Below, piece after piece: positions 22,061-32,955 of a stretch of 64,000 nucleotides of DNA. Numbering within the stretch: position 1 is the stretch's first letter; each line of letters begins with the position of its first letter. The stretch comes from Syngnathus acus (lineage: Eukaryota > Chordata > Actinopteri > Syngnathiformes > Syngnathidae). Below the pieces are notes generated by a model that saw only the letters and a list, made by a program, of their open reading frames with translations, was not told the origin of the DNA and ran no database searches. The stretch is taken from positions 4,208,001 through 4,272,000 of the forward strand of contig NC_051087.1 of assembly GCF_901709675.1 (NCBI RefSeq), written 5' to 3'. The position numbers and the translations under genes were made by a program.

Positions 22061-22093
22061 GGAATGCGGCTTGCATCAATAGGCTAAATATAA
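22060..22093 (-). promoter_or_regulatory. Candidate myoz2 promoter: MEF2/TATA-like and M-CAT motifs
   Basis: ctaaatataa at 22084-22093 fits the MEF2 consensus YTAWWWWTAR and could also act as a TATA-like box for the - strand. tggaatg at 22060-22066 is an M-CAT (CATTCCA) on the - strand. Both suit a muscle gene and lie just upstream of the candidate first exon. Confidence 0.35.
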
Positions 22094-22846
22094 CCTGACA
22101 AACACTCCAAAGCACACTCAAACACCATCGGCTAACAGTAGAGGATGGAACGAGACAAGTCCTCCTATGAGAACTTCTTCCTCCTCCAGAGATAAAACCG
22201 TCTCGTGTCGGAACGGTTACAGTCAACATGTCTGTGTTAGTTTAATTTTAAAAAATTTTTTTTATATATAATAATAATATTGCAAATTGCAACCACCTAA
22301 AACTAGACAGAACCACTTTGAGTGATTCTACATTAGTGATGCTTTTACCTCTCAAATGTATTGTTAGGTGTTAGAAAGAACAATAAGTCCACTTTTTTCT
22401 CAAGTTTTTAATGCTGTGTGCAAAAGGTGCAAACAAACTGTTTCATTCTCACCAAATGGTTGAGTAGGCATGCAACACACACACACACACCTTTTAAGTT
22501 CACTTAACATGCTAACATGAATTAGTACATTTTCACAGTCTCTAATATGAAATTTACTTAAATAGTGGAAAATTGTGTTTTGTGTCCCAAAAGATGCATC
22601 GTTGATCAAAAATAGAATTTTGTGAAATGTGTCACAAACAACACCCGAGTGGGGGAACTATTTTTTTCATATCTAAGTGAGTGCACATGTTTTGTATGGA
22701 GAAATATCCATCCGTACATTTTACATTGCATTTGTCTTCGTTTGGGTCAAGGGTTAGCTGGGCCTCACCCTTGACTGTTTGCCAGCCACGCACGAGCAAC
22801 CATTTGAATCTGTGAAAAAAAATCAGTTAACACAATATGCATGTTT

Positions 22847-23224
22847 TTAAAATGTGGGAGGAAAAAGTAAGGCTGTCGGTTTGTCCCCTGCACATTTCAT
22901 CCTCATGGGTGCTGAGGTCAAATAAGTCGGGGTCGTGCGACAGTAACCCTCACTCGGAAGCGACACTCTGCGCTTCCATTCCTCCGGAGGCTCGGGCAGG
23001 GCCCCTCGGGTCGCCGCGACGTTGACATGTGAGGCGACCAGTGACGAGGCGCTGTGGATTGAGAAGGCGTCGTCCACTGAACCGAAAGGGCTTCTGGACG
23101 CAGCCTCCCAGGGTGTGAGTGGCTTGTAGACTGCTCGCCGAGGATGCTTTGTGGCCACTGGTGGCATAGGCCCAGCAGAACGGGAGGGCCTCGGCAGGCT
23201 AAGGGAGCGCCTTGTGCCTTGTCC
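22847..23224 (-). CDS. synpo2: Alternative 3' terminal exon of synpo2
   Basis: A - strand exon after acceptor tttttgtcag, open for 125 codons to its stop at 22847, in phase 0. It encodes KPLTPWEAASRSPFG, then VDDAFSIHSASSLVAS and LPEPPEEWKRRVS. This resembles the conserved C-terminal segment (TPWEAA, VDEAF, LPxPPxxWK) of longer synaptopodin-2 family isoforms. It lies 0.9 kb downstream of the main synpo2 exon. I could not fix the matching donor: the only phase-0 gt near the end of the large exon is weak, so an additional small exon may intervene. Confidence 0.6.
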   Translation of the reverse strand, partial: GQGTRRSLSLPRPSRSAGPMPPVATKHPRRAVYKPLTPWEAASRSPFGSVDDAFSIHSASSLVASHVNVAATRGALPEPPEEWKRRVSLPSEGYCRTTPTYLTSAPMRMKCAGDKPTALLFPPTF

Positions 23225-23266
23225 CTGACAAAAAGTACACTGTCAAAATTATGTAGTGTGTGTGTG

Positions 23267-23269
<3 letters not shown>

Positions 23270-23318
<49 letters not shown>

Positions 23319-23404
23319 TATATATATTTATATATATTTATATATATATATATATTTATATATATTTATATATATATATGCGTGTGTGTGTGTGTGTGTG
23401 TGTG
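23270..23404. repeat. Compound TA / TTTA / GT microsatellite
   Basis: (TA)n from about 23270, a T run, then alternating tatatata and tttata blocks, ending in (GT)n to 23404. It lies in a synpo2 intron between the alternative 3' ends. Confidence 0.9.
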
Positions 23405-24156
23405 TCATTTATAAGATTGCAAAGTTGTGTTATTCTGACTTTGAGTTCATATGACAAATAATATTTCGTGTATCTGATCATAGGGACAGAAAGACAGGGA
23501 AATGTACACGTACAAGAAAAGTAGCTGGACACAGGAAGAGCACAACACAAGAATGAGAAAAGAGAATTTTAATTGTGCTTAAAATAAGATGTGCATGAAA
23601 CAGTTCCATATCAGAAAGAGAGACACAAGGAGATCAGACTTTTTTTTTTGAGTCACTAAAGGTAAATTGGCATTCATATTGAACTTCTTTGGCATAAAAT
23701 GCAAAATGTCTGATGACTTCGGAATGAGATTGAAGGAATTCAAAATTAGATCTAAGAAATGCATGCAGGTGTCTTCAGAACATGCCAAAAAATGAAATAT
23801 ATTTTATCAACACATCCATGTTACTTTTTCCTCAAATAATTCAAAATTCATGAAAAGGTACTGACACCCTTCTACAGTTTGTCATCATTTATAGGTGATA
23901 TTTAAATATTTATGCTTGTTAAAATAAATAATTGGTGAGCTACAGTAAGCCATTCTTAAGAATCATTCATTATTCTCTTTGACTTGCTTTCAGGAAGATG
24001 AGCTAGCAAACCTTGAGGTTTATATTCTGCAGAAGCATGCTCGAGCTCATACTTTGACACGCTGTCAAGTCAAGCATTTTATAGAAGGGGGGGCTGCTTT
24101 ATCCCCCCAACAACTGTCATCTTAATTGCATCGCCCCGGCACGGCTATTTCTGGAG

Positions 24157-27100
24157 CTAATTTAGCATCGCAACAGGCCTCCACTGTTTAGTTGTCGCCA
24201 CCGACTTCTTCGCCGAAAATTTGGGCCGAGGTGCCAATTGAAACGTGCCTCGAGCAATTATAAATGTCGGATTGAAAGATGAAGCTAAGCCGCTATCCCT
24301 AGATGGCCGCTGGAGAAGCGTGCTAGCAGCTTGGACGCTAGGTGCCTGCTTGGCGCTTGGCTGACGGCCAGCGTGTTTTTCATCCAAGTGAGCGTCAACC
24401 GCGAGAAGCTCAGCCCATTTGGTGTTTTGCCGAGCAGAGGAGTTTGATGAACTTACCGGTCCTGAGGACTTAGCTGAGGACTTAGCCGAGGCCTCTGACT
24501 TGCTTTCAAAATCAGGCTCAGAGATATTAGGAGAATCAGAGTGGGCAGATCTTTGTTTGAGTTTCTTGGTAATGTCAAACTTTGATGGAGGTGCTGGTTT
24601 GGCGTTGGGGCTTTTAGCAACTGGAAGTACACGATGGTGGAAGAGTGAATGATGTGGCTGATGTTTCATGATATCGAAAGTGTTGATTTGCTTTGGGACT
24701 GATTTGGGTGGCGCTGCAGTGGTTTTTTTCGGATTATAAAACGGGGAGTTAAGTGGATTGTAAGATAATGGAGGTGGTGCGCGGACATTGGATGAATATC
24801 TCCAGGAGTGGGGTAAGGACATCGTTGGAGAAGGGCATCGTATTTCCGTTGCTGCTGGACCGGCGACAATAAACTTCTCCATTCGGGACTGTCTTTTGGA
24901 AAATAACTCTGCGCCTTTTCCTGTCATGGTGCGATCACCATGAGGGTCACCCTGTCTGAAGACTTGACCTTTTGGAGGAGCCGGTGAGATTTTGGATGTG
25001 ATTGGTTTCATCGGTTTTGGTGGACAAGAGACAACGGAACTTGGTGCGCGGTCTTGCTGGCTCCTGGTCGTTAACTGTGGGGTGAAAGTTGGACGGTACC
25101 CTTGTATACTCACGACCGATCTTGGCAGAGGTTTGTTCCAGCGATTTGTGGTCGGCTGAAGACCAGGCTGAGAAGAGGAGCCGACCGACGCCCTGCCAAC
25201 AGCAGGTGTTTGAATCGTTGCCTGGGCTCGATCCGCTTCCCAGGAGTTGGGCAACTTTTGAGCTTCAGAGATGTGATGGTGCTGTCTCTGGGGTTCTGCG
25301 AGATATTTCGTTCGTGAGACTGAACTTCTTGGAGGAATACACGGTTCACTCGGAGGACTTTTTAACCAAGGTGGACATTTTGGATTAATGACAGGCTTTG
25401 GTGCCACCGGGGGTGGATTCGGGAGTTTAATGGCTCTGGGTTGCATGAAGTTACAAGCTTCAGCGCCGAGGCTGAAGCAGTCTTCTTCCGACTCCATATA
25501 AGCTCTGCTCTCCCGACCGTCCGAGACTTGTTTGGATATCTGTTGCTGTTTGTTAGAGCTTTTACGTCTCATCCCTGGAAAACTGCAGGTCTTGATTGCT
25601 GGCACAGATATTCGCTCATCTCTGGAGGCTATGATATCTCCGGTCGGGGACCAAGCTTGTTGGTTTGAGACGATAGGGACGGGTACCTTGAACTCTGGTT
25701 TTCTCATTGGAACAGGACCAGCAGGCTTGCTCTGATCAGCCGGACCAACTCGGACCCCTGAAAAGGGTTTCGCTGTCCTGTTTGACACCGAAGATCTTTG
25801 CTGGTCCATCTGATGAATATGTCTGTTCATGAAGTTGCCCTGTTCGGAGTGATCAGATATTTTCCTCATGTTGTACCAGTTGTTTGTGTATCCAGGTTCT
25901 GACGGTGCTTTGGAGTATAATCCTTTCTTATGGAGCTCTTGCACCGCGACAACTTCATCCATACGTTTACGACGATGCGCAAACATCAAAACTCCCTTTC
26001 CTTTTGTCCCGGGAAGAACTTCCATCTCTCGAATACTTTCCCAGTTCACACTTAAATCATGCTGCCGAAGATACACGGAGTATTCTTCTCCAGACTCGGA
26101 CTCGCTGGATGTTACAAACCCGGTCTCTTGGATTTCTTCCAATCGGTCTGCACTGTTAAACTTACTCTTACCAGTCCCGTAACTTACTAGTGTGTACTTC
26201 TTCACCCTCTGCCGGCGTTTTCTGAATAGGAGAGCTCCTTTATTTTGAGGGTTGGGTGCATCAGTCAGAAGGTGAGCAATTTGTTTACATTTAGACTTGG
26301 TCTCCTTAACTTGCTTTTGTGATTGGTTTTCATCTTGATCAAGTCCTTAAGCAAAGAAAAAGAAAGAGGATAAACATGTCAATGGAAATGACGTTTTTTT
26401 TGTGACTAACTCTTTCGTTACATTTACATTTCGTTTTCGTTGACGGCATCCTTCTGCTACTTTCATATGAAGTCAGCTACTGACAGCTCTTCCATTGCAA
26501 AAGCAAGCGCTCTAATAAAAGCATCATATTCACTTACAGCGAACTTAGGGAGGTGTGTCAGGCAAGCAACGGAAGGACCTCACTTTGGACGAAAGGTCGG
26601 ATGACACCACTGGCCTGACACATGCTGGTGTCCGTCAAATCAGCTTCTGCTGGCCTTACCATTTGATCATATTTTATTCTTATCCCACCATGGCTTGTAA
26701 GGCTCTGCATTACCATATCAAAATAACCATCACTCAGATCGTAGTTACTCTTTTAAAAGCGTTTTTTACTTCGACATTTAAATTTTTTTTTTTTTAAATG
26801 TACATATTTTAAAGTTGCATAAAAGTAACCAATAATGGGACAGTTTGTATTATCAATGCAACCTATTGAGTAGAAGATCCATATTGTACTTACGTGTACA
26901 CCTCGCCCCGTGGTTGTCCCGCAGACCTGTGTCAGACTCGGACTTCCACGTCTCTGCCTGCTCAGCACCCTCATCTGAGATTCCAAAGGAGACTGCAACA
27001 GGAGGTGCCTCACTGCTCCCTCCTTCTTCTAAAGATTCAACCCCCCTGTTCTCAGTCCCTTGGCGCTGCCTATAACTGGCCCCTTGGGGCTCATCAGTGG

Positions 27101-28556
27101 CCAGGGTCATTTGAGGATCAGATCCGAGGGAGGAGGAAGATGAACGTAAGAGTGGCCTTGGGAGGTGTCCACTGTAAAGTTCATGGCACTCTGATTTTGA
27201 AAACAGTGATATTGGAGAGGTTTCAATAGTGGTCATCTTTCTCGGTTCGTAAATTTCCTCTTCCTCCTCAACCCCGCTCTCGTCATAGTGTTGCTCAAGA
27301 ATCGATTTTGAGTGTCGTGATTCTAAAAATCTCGGGCGCTCTTCATCAGACTCATCTTCATCAGATTCAGGGAGACCACATCCTTGGAAATCATCCAACC
27401 GAGAGACAGAGGCATCCGTGTTTTCGGAGTCCTCAGCTTCTGGTTCCATTTCCGATTCACTTGCAAAGTCCTCAGCGTCTCCAGTGATACCTTGGTTGGA
27501 AGACAAACACCTCTTTAAATTCCTAAGTTTAAGATATTGAAAGATTTCTAGATGAGTAATTGTTGCATCACACGTCTTACAGAGTACCACTTTGCTTTTT
27601 GCACTTTGATTCAAGCTGTAAATGGAATGGTATGTAATATCATGAGGAAAACAGCCTCCACCTTCCAAGTGAACAAGAATTAGATGGATGCACTCCAAGT
27701 TCTCTTGTTTATAAAGGGAGGGTTGCTGTCACCTTAACAAGTGTGGCAGCAGCAACATTTCCATTTATGACTGTTTCATATATTGAGGAAATGAGCCGAC
27801 AGCTTTTGGGGTTATAAAATGCCAATATATTTTCTAACTGAATAAAAAAAACGGTCACATTGGTTTAGTAGAAAAGCAATTCTTCAAGACAATCTCGTCA
27901 TGACATTGTCATGCCGTCACCACAAAGTGGTATCATAGTTGTGGTTATTTTGGAGGGGGGGGGGGGGTGAGCCTAATTCAACAGAAGATATACAGGCTCT
28001 TCTGTAGAGCTCTCTTCTCACTTGGTTCCACTTCATGTTACCACCTTTGGTGCAGCAAGAAGTTCTGCTTCCAAGTAAGGCATTAACTTTGTTACCATGG
28101 ACTGTCTCCATGACAACAGGACGTCGACACCTTTGAAAGAATTACTGATCTCTTGCTCCGAGACATGACCCCCTTCAGGACTGACCTCGAGCTGATTAGA
28201 TGTTTCCATTGTATTGCCTCAGCCAAGGAGTTGATGTGATGTATGTCTTGTATGGATATGTTTGGAGTTGGGAGGTACTTATAGAGTAGCCTTGTCTAGG
28301 TAAACTTATTTTGTCTTCCCCTAGTTAAGCACTTGTGTCATTGAAGCACAATTGAACACAATTAACACTCATACAGATTTGTCTTTAAATAAATAGCAGT
28401 TTGCTTTTTTTAGTAAACAAGCAGAATCTTTACTTACTATAATTATGTGTAAGTCTGTATATACAAAAGAAACCACCAGATGCTTATTAAGATATTTTAG
28501 GTAGATGAAATGAATTAAGTCAACTTACATAGTTCATAGTCCCTTTTTTCATCCAT
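24157..28556 (-). CDS. synpo2: Synaptopodin-2 (myopodin/fesselin), short form without PDZ
   Basis: Actin-bundling Z-disc protein that binds filamin and alpha-actinin. The model has three - strand exons: 28556-28529 (MDEKRDYEL start), 27490-26894, 26345-24157, giving 2814 nt (937 residues) with agreeing phases. The middle exon is acidic and ends SSEAPPVAVSFGISDEG, parallel to human SEAPPSLVSF. The large exon has KQVKETKSKCK, LLTDAPNP, RRQRVKKYTLVSYGTGK, RRKRMDEV, NRTAKPFSG, ASRDERISVPA, SLGAEACNFMQ, PPPVAPKP, FSKRQSRMEKF, SWRYSSNVRAPPP, MKHQPH and the terminal APRPKFSAKKS, all in the human order. The first exon is the least certain: it rests on a gtaagt donor and phase match only. No PDZ-coding exon is visible. 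Confidence 0.88.
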
Positions 28557-28944
28557 GAAATGAGTCCTTTTCTCCGATTCATTGAGATCCAGCTTTGTAC
28601 TTTTTATTCCCTTTTTTTTTCCAGGTCCCAAGATGAAAAATTAGAATCCAAGCAGAGAAGAGACAAATTAGAGTGAATTATAGGTGTTTGGGTCAAGCAC
28701 CAACTGTCTGGAATGCCGCTTTGCTCCTTCTCTACTCTATTTAAAGAGCAAGAAGAGGTGTCCATGCTCTCTTGGACACAGCTGACTTAGCATCTCACAT
28801 GGTTGCAGTAAGGAAAGCTCATGCCCTCGACAATAGCTTAGATAGATTTAAAAGATATTAACATTGAATTAAAAGGAGATTATAACCTTTGTGAATGTGT
28901 AACAATGGTCCTAAATCATTAATTTGATGAAAACAATAATTGTA

Positions 28945-29030
28945 TTGCTTTGTCTTCTATTGCCTCATTGTCTTGTGGCGTTCCACAGGGGTCAACTTGG
29001 GGGCCACTGATGTTTAAGTGTATTCTGGGT
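28945..29030 (+). mobile_element. Fragment of a LINE reverse transcriptase
   Basis: The + strand reads SSIASLSCGVPQGSTWGPLMF near 28960-29022. CGVPQGSxxGPLLF is the hallmark block of non-LTR reverse transcriptases. No longer frame surrounds it, so it is a short relic between synpo2 and the first slc22a7-like gene. Confidence 0.65.
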
Positions 29031-29252
29031 TTCATCTTTAGAAGGCATATTTGCCTTTCTGGATGAGTTGAGGGTGTGTCACACAGCAGTTAAGACGGCC
29101 TGCACTAACCACACGTCACAAGAATGCAGACAAAACAGTTAAAATGTCTTTAATTATTAACATCACAATGATAAGTTTGACCTTGCACAGAGCAGAGCAC
29201 TCTTCACTTCTGCTTTGGAAGTTCATCTTGGTGACTCTGGAAGTTATCCAAA

Positions 29253-32200
29253 ATGAAATTCGACAACATACTTTCAGAAATAGGTGGCGTTGGAAAATTT
29301 CAAATTAAATTAATCTTGATCCAGGTCCTATCTCGAATCACGGTACCGTGTCACTTCCTGCTCAATAACTTCATGGCCGGGGTTCCCGTTCACCACTGCG
29401 ATATCAGCACTCTGGATAACTTAAACATCTCCTCGAATTTAACTTTGGAACAGAAGCTGACCGTTAATATTCCGACAGAGACAGACGGGACTCTGAGCTC
29501 CTGTATGATGTTTTCCGAGCCTCGATATCCAAACTTGTTGAACAGCAGTGAGGAGTCATCGGTTGTTCAGTGTCAAAACGGATGGGTATACGACAAAACC
29601 TATTTTAAATCGACAATAGCAACAGAGGTAAGTTAATTTTTTTTTAATTTGATAGGAAAAAGGAAAGTGAGCCTAGATATATTAGTGATTATTTTAGAAT
29701 TAATTCTGCTATGGTAATTAGCTGTCTTAATAGCATTCCTACAACTAATTCAATTACAGTATAGCAAAGTCTTTTTATTTTTTATTTCTTCACAGTGGGA
29801 TCTTGTGTGCAGCAGGAAAGGTATGAACAAAGCAACAGCCACCATCTTCTTCATTGGTGTTATGTTAGGAGCGCCTTTGTTTGGATTTCTTAGTGACAGG
29901 TAGCTGGAATTAAATTCTTGTATCATAGAAACAAACCTGTTGTCTTGCAATAAATAAAGAGTGTGATTTTTTTTTTCTAACCAGATTTGGCAGGCGCCGG
30001 CTGCTCTTGGTATCCTATCTGACAACTATGACATTTGCCGTCCTAAGTGCGCTCTCCCCGTCCTATGCAATGTTTGGAGTTATGCGTTTTTTCACTGGGA
30101 TGTCCATTGCTGGAATAAGTATCATCTCAATTGTTCTAAGTATGTAAAGTCACTTTTTTTTTCTTCAAGGTGAAATATTGAACCACGTTGGCTGAGATGT
30201 ATTTTCCCAGATTTAGAGTGGCTGGGCGTAGAACAGAGGACACTCTATGGTATCATCTTCAGCCTTGATTGGACACTTGGAAGCTGCATTTTGGTTGGAA
30301 TGGCATATTTTGTAAATGAGTGGAGGTTGCTCATTCTGGCCGTGACCTCGCCCTTGATATTGGCCCTGGTTGCTTGGAGGTATTCAAGGGTCAGATCGTC
30401 CTGATGTGTGTCGAAATACTTTGGAGGTAACACCGCATTTTTATGTCCAGGTGGCTTCCAGAGTCTGGAAGGTGGCTTGTGGCTAAAGGAAAGATCGATG
30501 ATGCCCATTATTACATCAATCAATGTGCAGAAATGAACAACAGATGCAAATGCATGGCCAATATCACGCCCAGGGTTTGTTCGTTTTTGCTTCGGTTCAA
30601 TCAGGTGACCGTGATGGAATTGTTTGTGTATTTGCTTTACAGGCATTATTGGAATCGGTCGAATCCCACACCGATGACAGGAAGTACACTTTTATTGATC
30701 TTTTCAAAACGGCGAGTTTAAGGAAACTCGGCATATGCCTTGGGATTGTATGGTAAGGTTTAAAAGAACGGGTGATGATTATGTACTTTACTTTGTCGCT
30801 AAGTAATTCTTTGATCTTGCAGGTAAATCAAAAACTAATTACATAGCAGGAGCTCAAAGGTTGCACCTTTGTTGAAATATTAAAACTGTTAGTTTAACAT
30901 TTGTAGGAGCACAAATTAAATAGTGTTAAATAGTGAGCGTTAAAGGAGAGGTTATGTAGATTTCTGAACTTTGGACAGAGCCAGACTCCGGCTAATCAAT
31001 GTCTGACTTACCGCATAAATGTCATTTTGTTATTGATTGTATAAAAAAAAAGCTAAACTTTTGAAAGCTATGGAGCTTCAGGGTGGAGTTTCTATTTTTG
31101 AATTGGTCTGTTTCTTCTTTCAGGTTTGGCGTAGCGTTTACTTACTATGGAATAAGTCTCAACATCACTGGGTTTGGATTAAACCTGTACCTCACTCACT
31201 TTGTATTTTTATCAATTGAAGTACCAATGAAGATTGCCATTTATTTCCTATTGGAAAAAATTGGGAGAAGCCCAGCTCAGAGCGGGACAATGCTGTCAAC
31301 TGGTCTCTTCCTTTTCATCAACATGTTTGTCTCAAAAGGTTTCTGCTTCTTACATTCTGGGTTAACGGAGGAACTTACCTACAATGTATCTTCTGACAAA
31401 ATGTTTAAACATCCTTCAGATAAGTGGATCGTTCGTACGATTATCGGAGTTCTAGGAAAAGCCGTGTCGGAAGCATCGTTCACAATCATATTCTTCTACA
31501 CGATTGAGCTCTATCCCACAGTTATACGGTTAGTCAGTAACAAGCTTAGTCAACCATTTTTACTGTTCCAATCTGGTGTTGCCTGACATGAACCATTTTT
31601 TTTTTCTATCATCCAGACAGAACGGTCTTGGCTATACTTCCTTTGTAGCCCGACTAGCTGTGTCCATATCTCCACTGATCATGCTTCTTGAAGATATGTG
31701 GCCTCTCCTACCACCTATGACTTATTGCGCAACGGCGGTTGTGCCTGGTTTAGTGGCCATATTCCTGCCTGAAACTAATAATACCAGAATGCCTGAGTTC
31801 ATAGAGGACCTTGACATACCAAGGTAAAGTGGAAAACAAGCATTGCCGCTGATTTTTCACGGTTAGCTTGGCTCAGCTTGACTCACTCGCAAAAGTTTTC
31901 TTTTAGTATGGCAAGGCACTTTTATTTAGCTACTGGTCAGTCTAGCATGCTAAGGTGATAACACACGGGTCCACCACGTCGTTGTAATGTTTAATAATAA
32001 TAATAATAAATGTTATTTGTAAAGCGCTTTTCATAAAAGAATCTCAAAGTGCTACAGAAATAAGACTAGCAATAAAAACAAACAAGAAACCAGAATAAAG
32101 GAAAAATAATGAAAATAGCTAGAAATGACAACAAAATAAACAAACATGCTAACGTTAGCATCCCTTGCTACTGTGTTGTTCAAGACACTGCTGTACTACC

Positions 32201-32339
32201 CAAGTAATGTGTTATACCGGTTTGCATTTTTTTTTTTTATTTGAACACTTATTTGAAAATAGTTTTTCCTGGATTAAATGACTAATCTGACATTTTTATA
32301 CATTACAGGGAAAAAATAACAAGGGGGAAGACAATCTAA
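29253..32339 (+). CDS. slc22a7: Solute carrier family 22 member 7-like (OAT2-like), copy A
   Basis: Predicted organic anion transporter of the plasma membrane (major facilitator superfamily, 12 helices). Exons: 29253-29627, 29796-29899, 29985-30139, 30211-30379, 30451-30574, 30643-30752, 31124-31338, 31420-31528, 31617-31823, 32309-32339; 1599 nt, 532 residues. It starts MKFDNILSEIGGVGKFQ, close to the OAT2 N-terminus, then a glycosylatable first extracellular loop with NISSNLT and QCQNGWVYD, the ATEWDLVC block, the helix 2-3 motif GFLSDRFGRRR, WLPESGRWL, and ELYPTVIR before helix 11. The last exon adds REKITRGKTI; without that splice the protein ends at DIPR (31827). AATAAA at 32431 supports the downstream exon being transcribed. 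First of three tandem copies; assignment to the SLC22A7 rather than the SLC22A13 branch rests on the N-terminus and LPETIxDVE-type tail. Confidence 0.88.
31985..32085. repeat. Teleost interspersed repeat fragment with ATA tract
   Basis: (aat)n at 31991-32009 followed by gttatttgtaaagcgctttt and aatctcaaagtgctacag, a motif I recognise from dispersed fish repeats. Lies in the last intron of slc22a7-like copy A. Confidence 0.45.
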
Positions 32340-32430
32340 TGAAGAAAAGAATAAACTGATGTATCCTGGCCATACTCTACTCAGCCTAAACGAAAAGGCA
32401 AAGAATTGTGGAGCTTCAAAAGTATTTGGC

Positions 32431-32436
32431 AATAAA
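32431..32436 (+). other. Polyadenylation signal, slc22a7-like copy A
   Basis: AATAAA 92 nt after the predicted stop in the last exon. Confidence 0.55.
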
Positions 32437-32955
32437 GTTTGAAGAAAAAATAATTCAGCTGTTTGTATGACTGGCATTAGGGGGGTTAAGATAGACCGAA
32501 GATAAAGTTGCTGTTATACTTTTCAATTCATCAAACAAACTGTAACAAACTACAGCACAATACAAGCACATTCAATGATGACCTTCTGATGACCTCACAC
32601 CAAACCTTTAGCTAATTGATAGCCAACCAAGTATATAGTATCATTTGCTGATTTTCATGTCATTCACCAAACTAAGTATGTAAATCAACTGTGACTCGTG
32701 ACGGATTCAACTTCCTGGTGAATAATAACAGATGAAAGGTTCTCTCTCAAGTAAATTATTACATTTTTGGTTCAAAGCACAAGTAGGTTAACGAAAGCGC
32801 AAACTAGCAAGCGTGTTCTTGTAATGTATAATTTCAGACTGCTCTCAATATCTCACCATGCTGTCACAGATCGCTAAAATATCCATTAACTAGGGCTACA
32901 AGACTTTTCCCGTTTTCTCTGTGCCTCGCTCCGCATTACCAGTCCAACTTTCGCG

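Noticed and set aside
21852-22229. 125-codon - strand open frame upstream of myoz2
   Set aside because: No family resemblance and it overlaps the probable myoz2 promoter and 5' UTR exon.
23260-23454. Open frame made of Ile-Tyr repeats
   Set aside because: It is a translation of the TA microsatellite.
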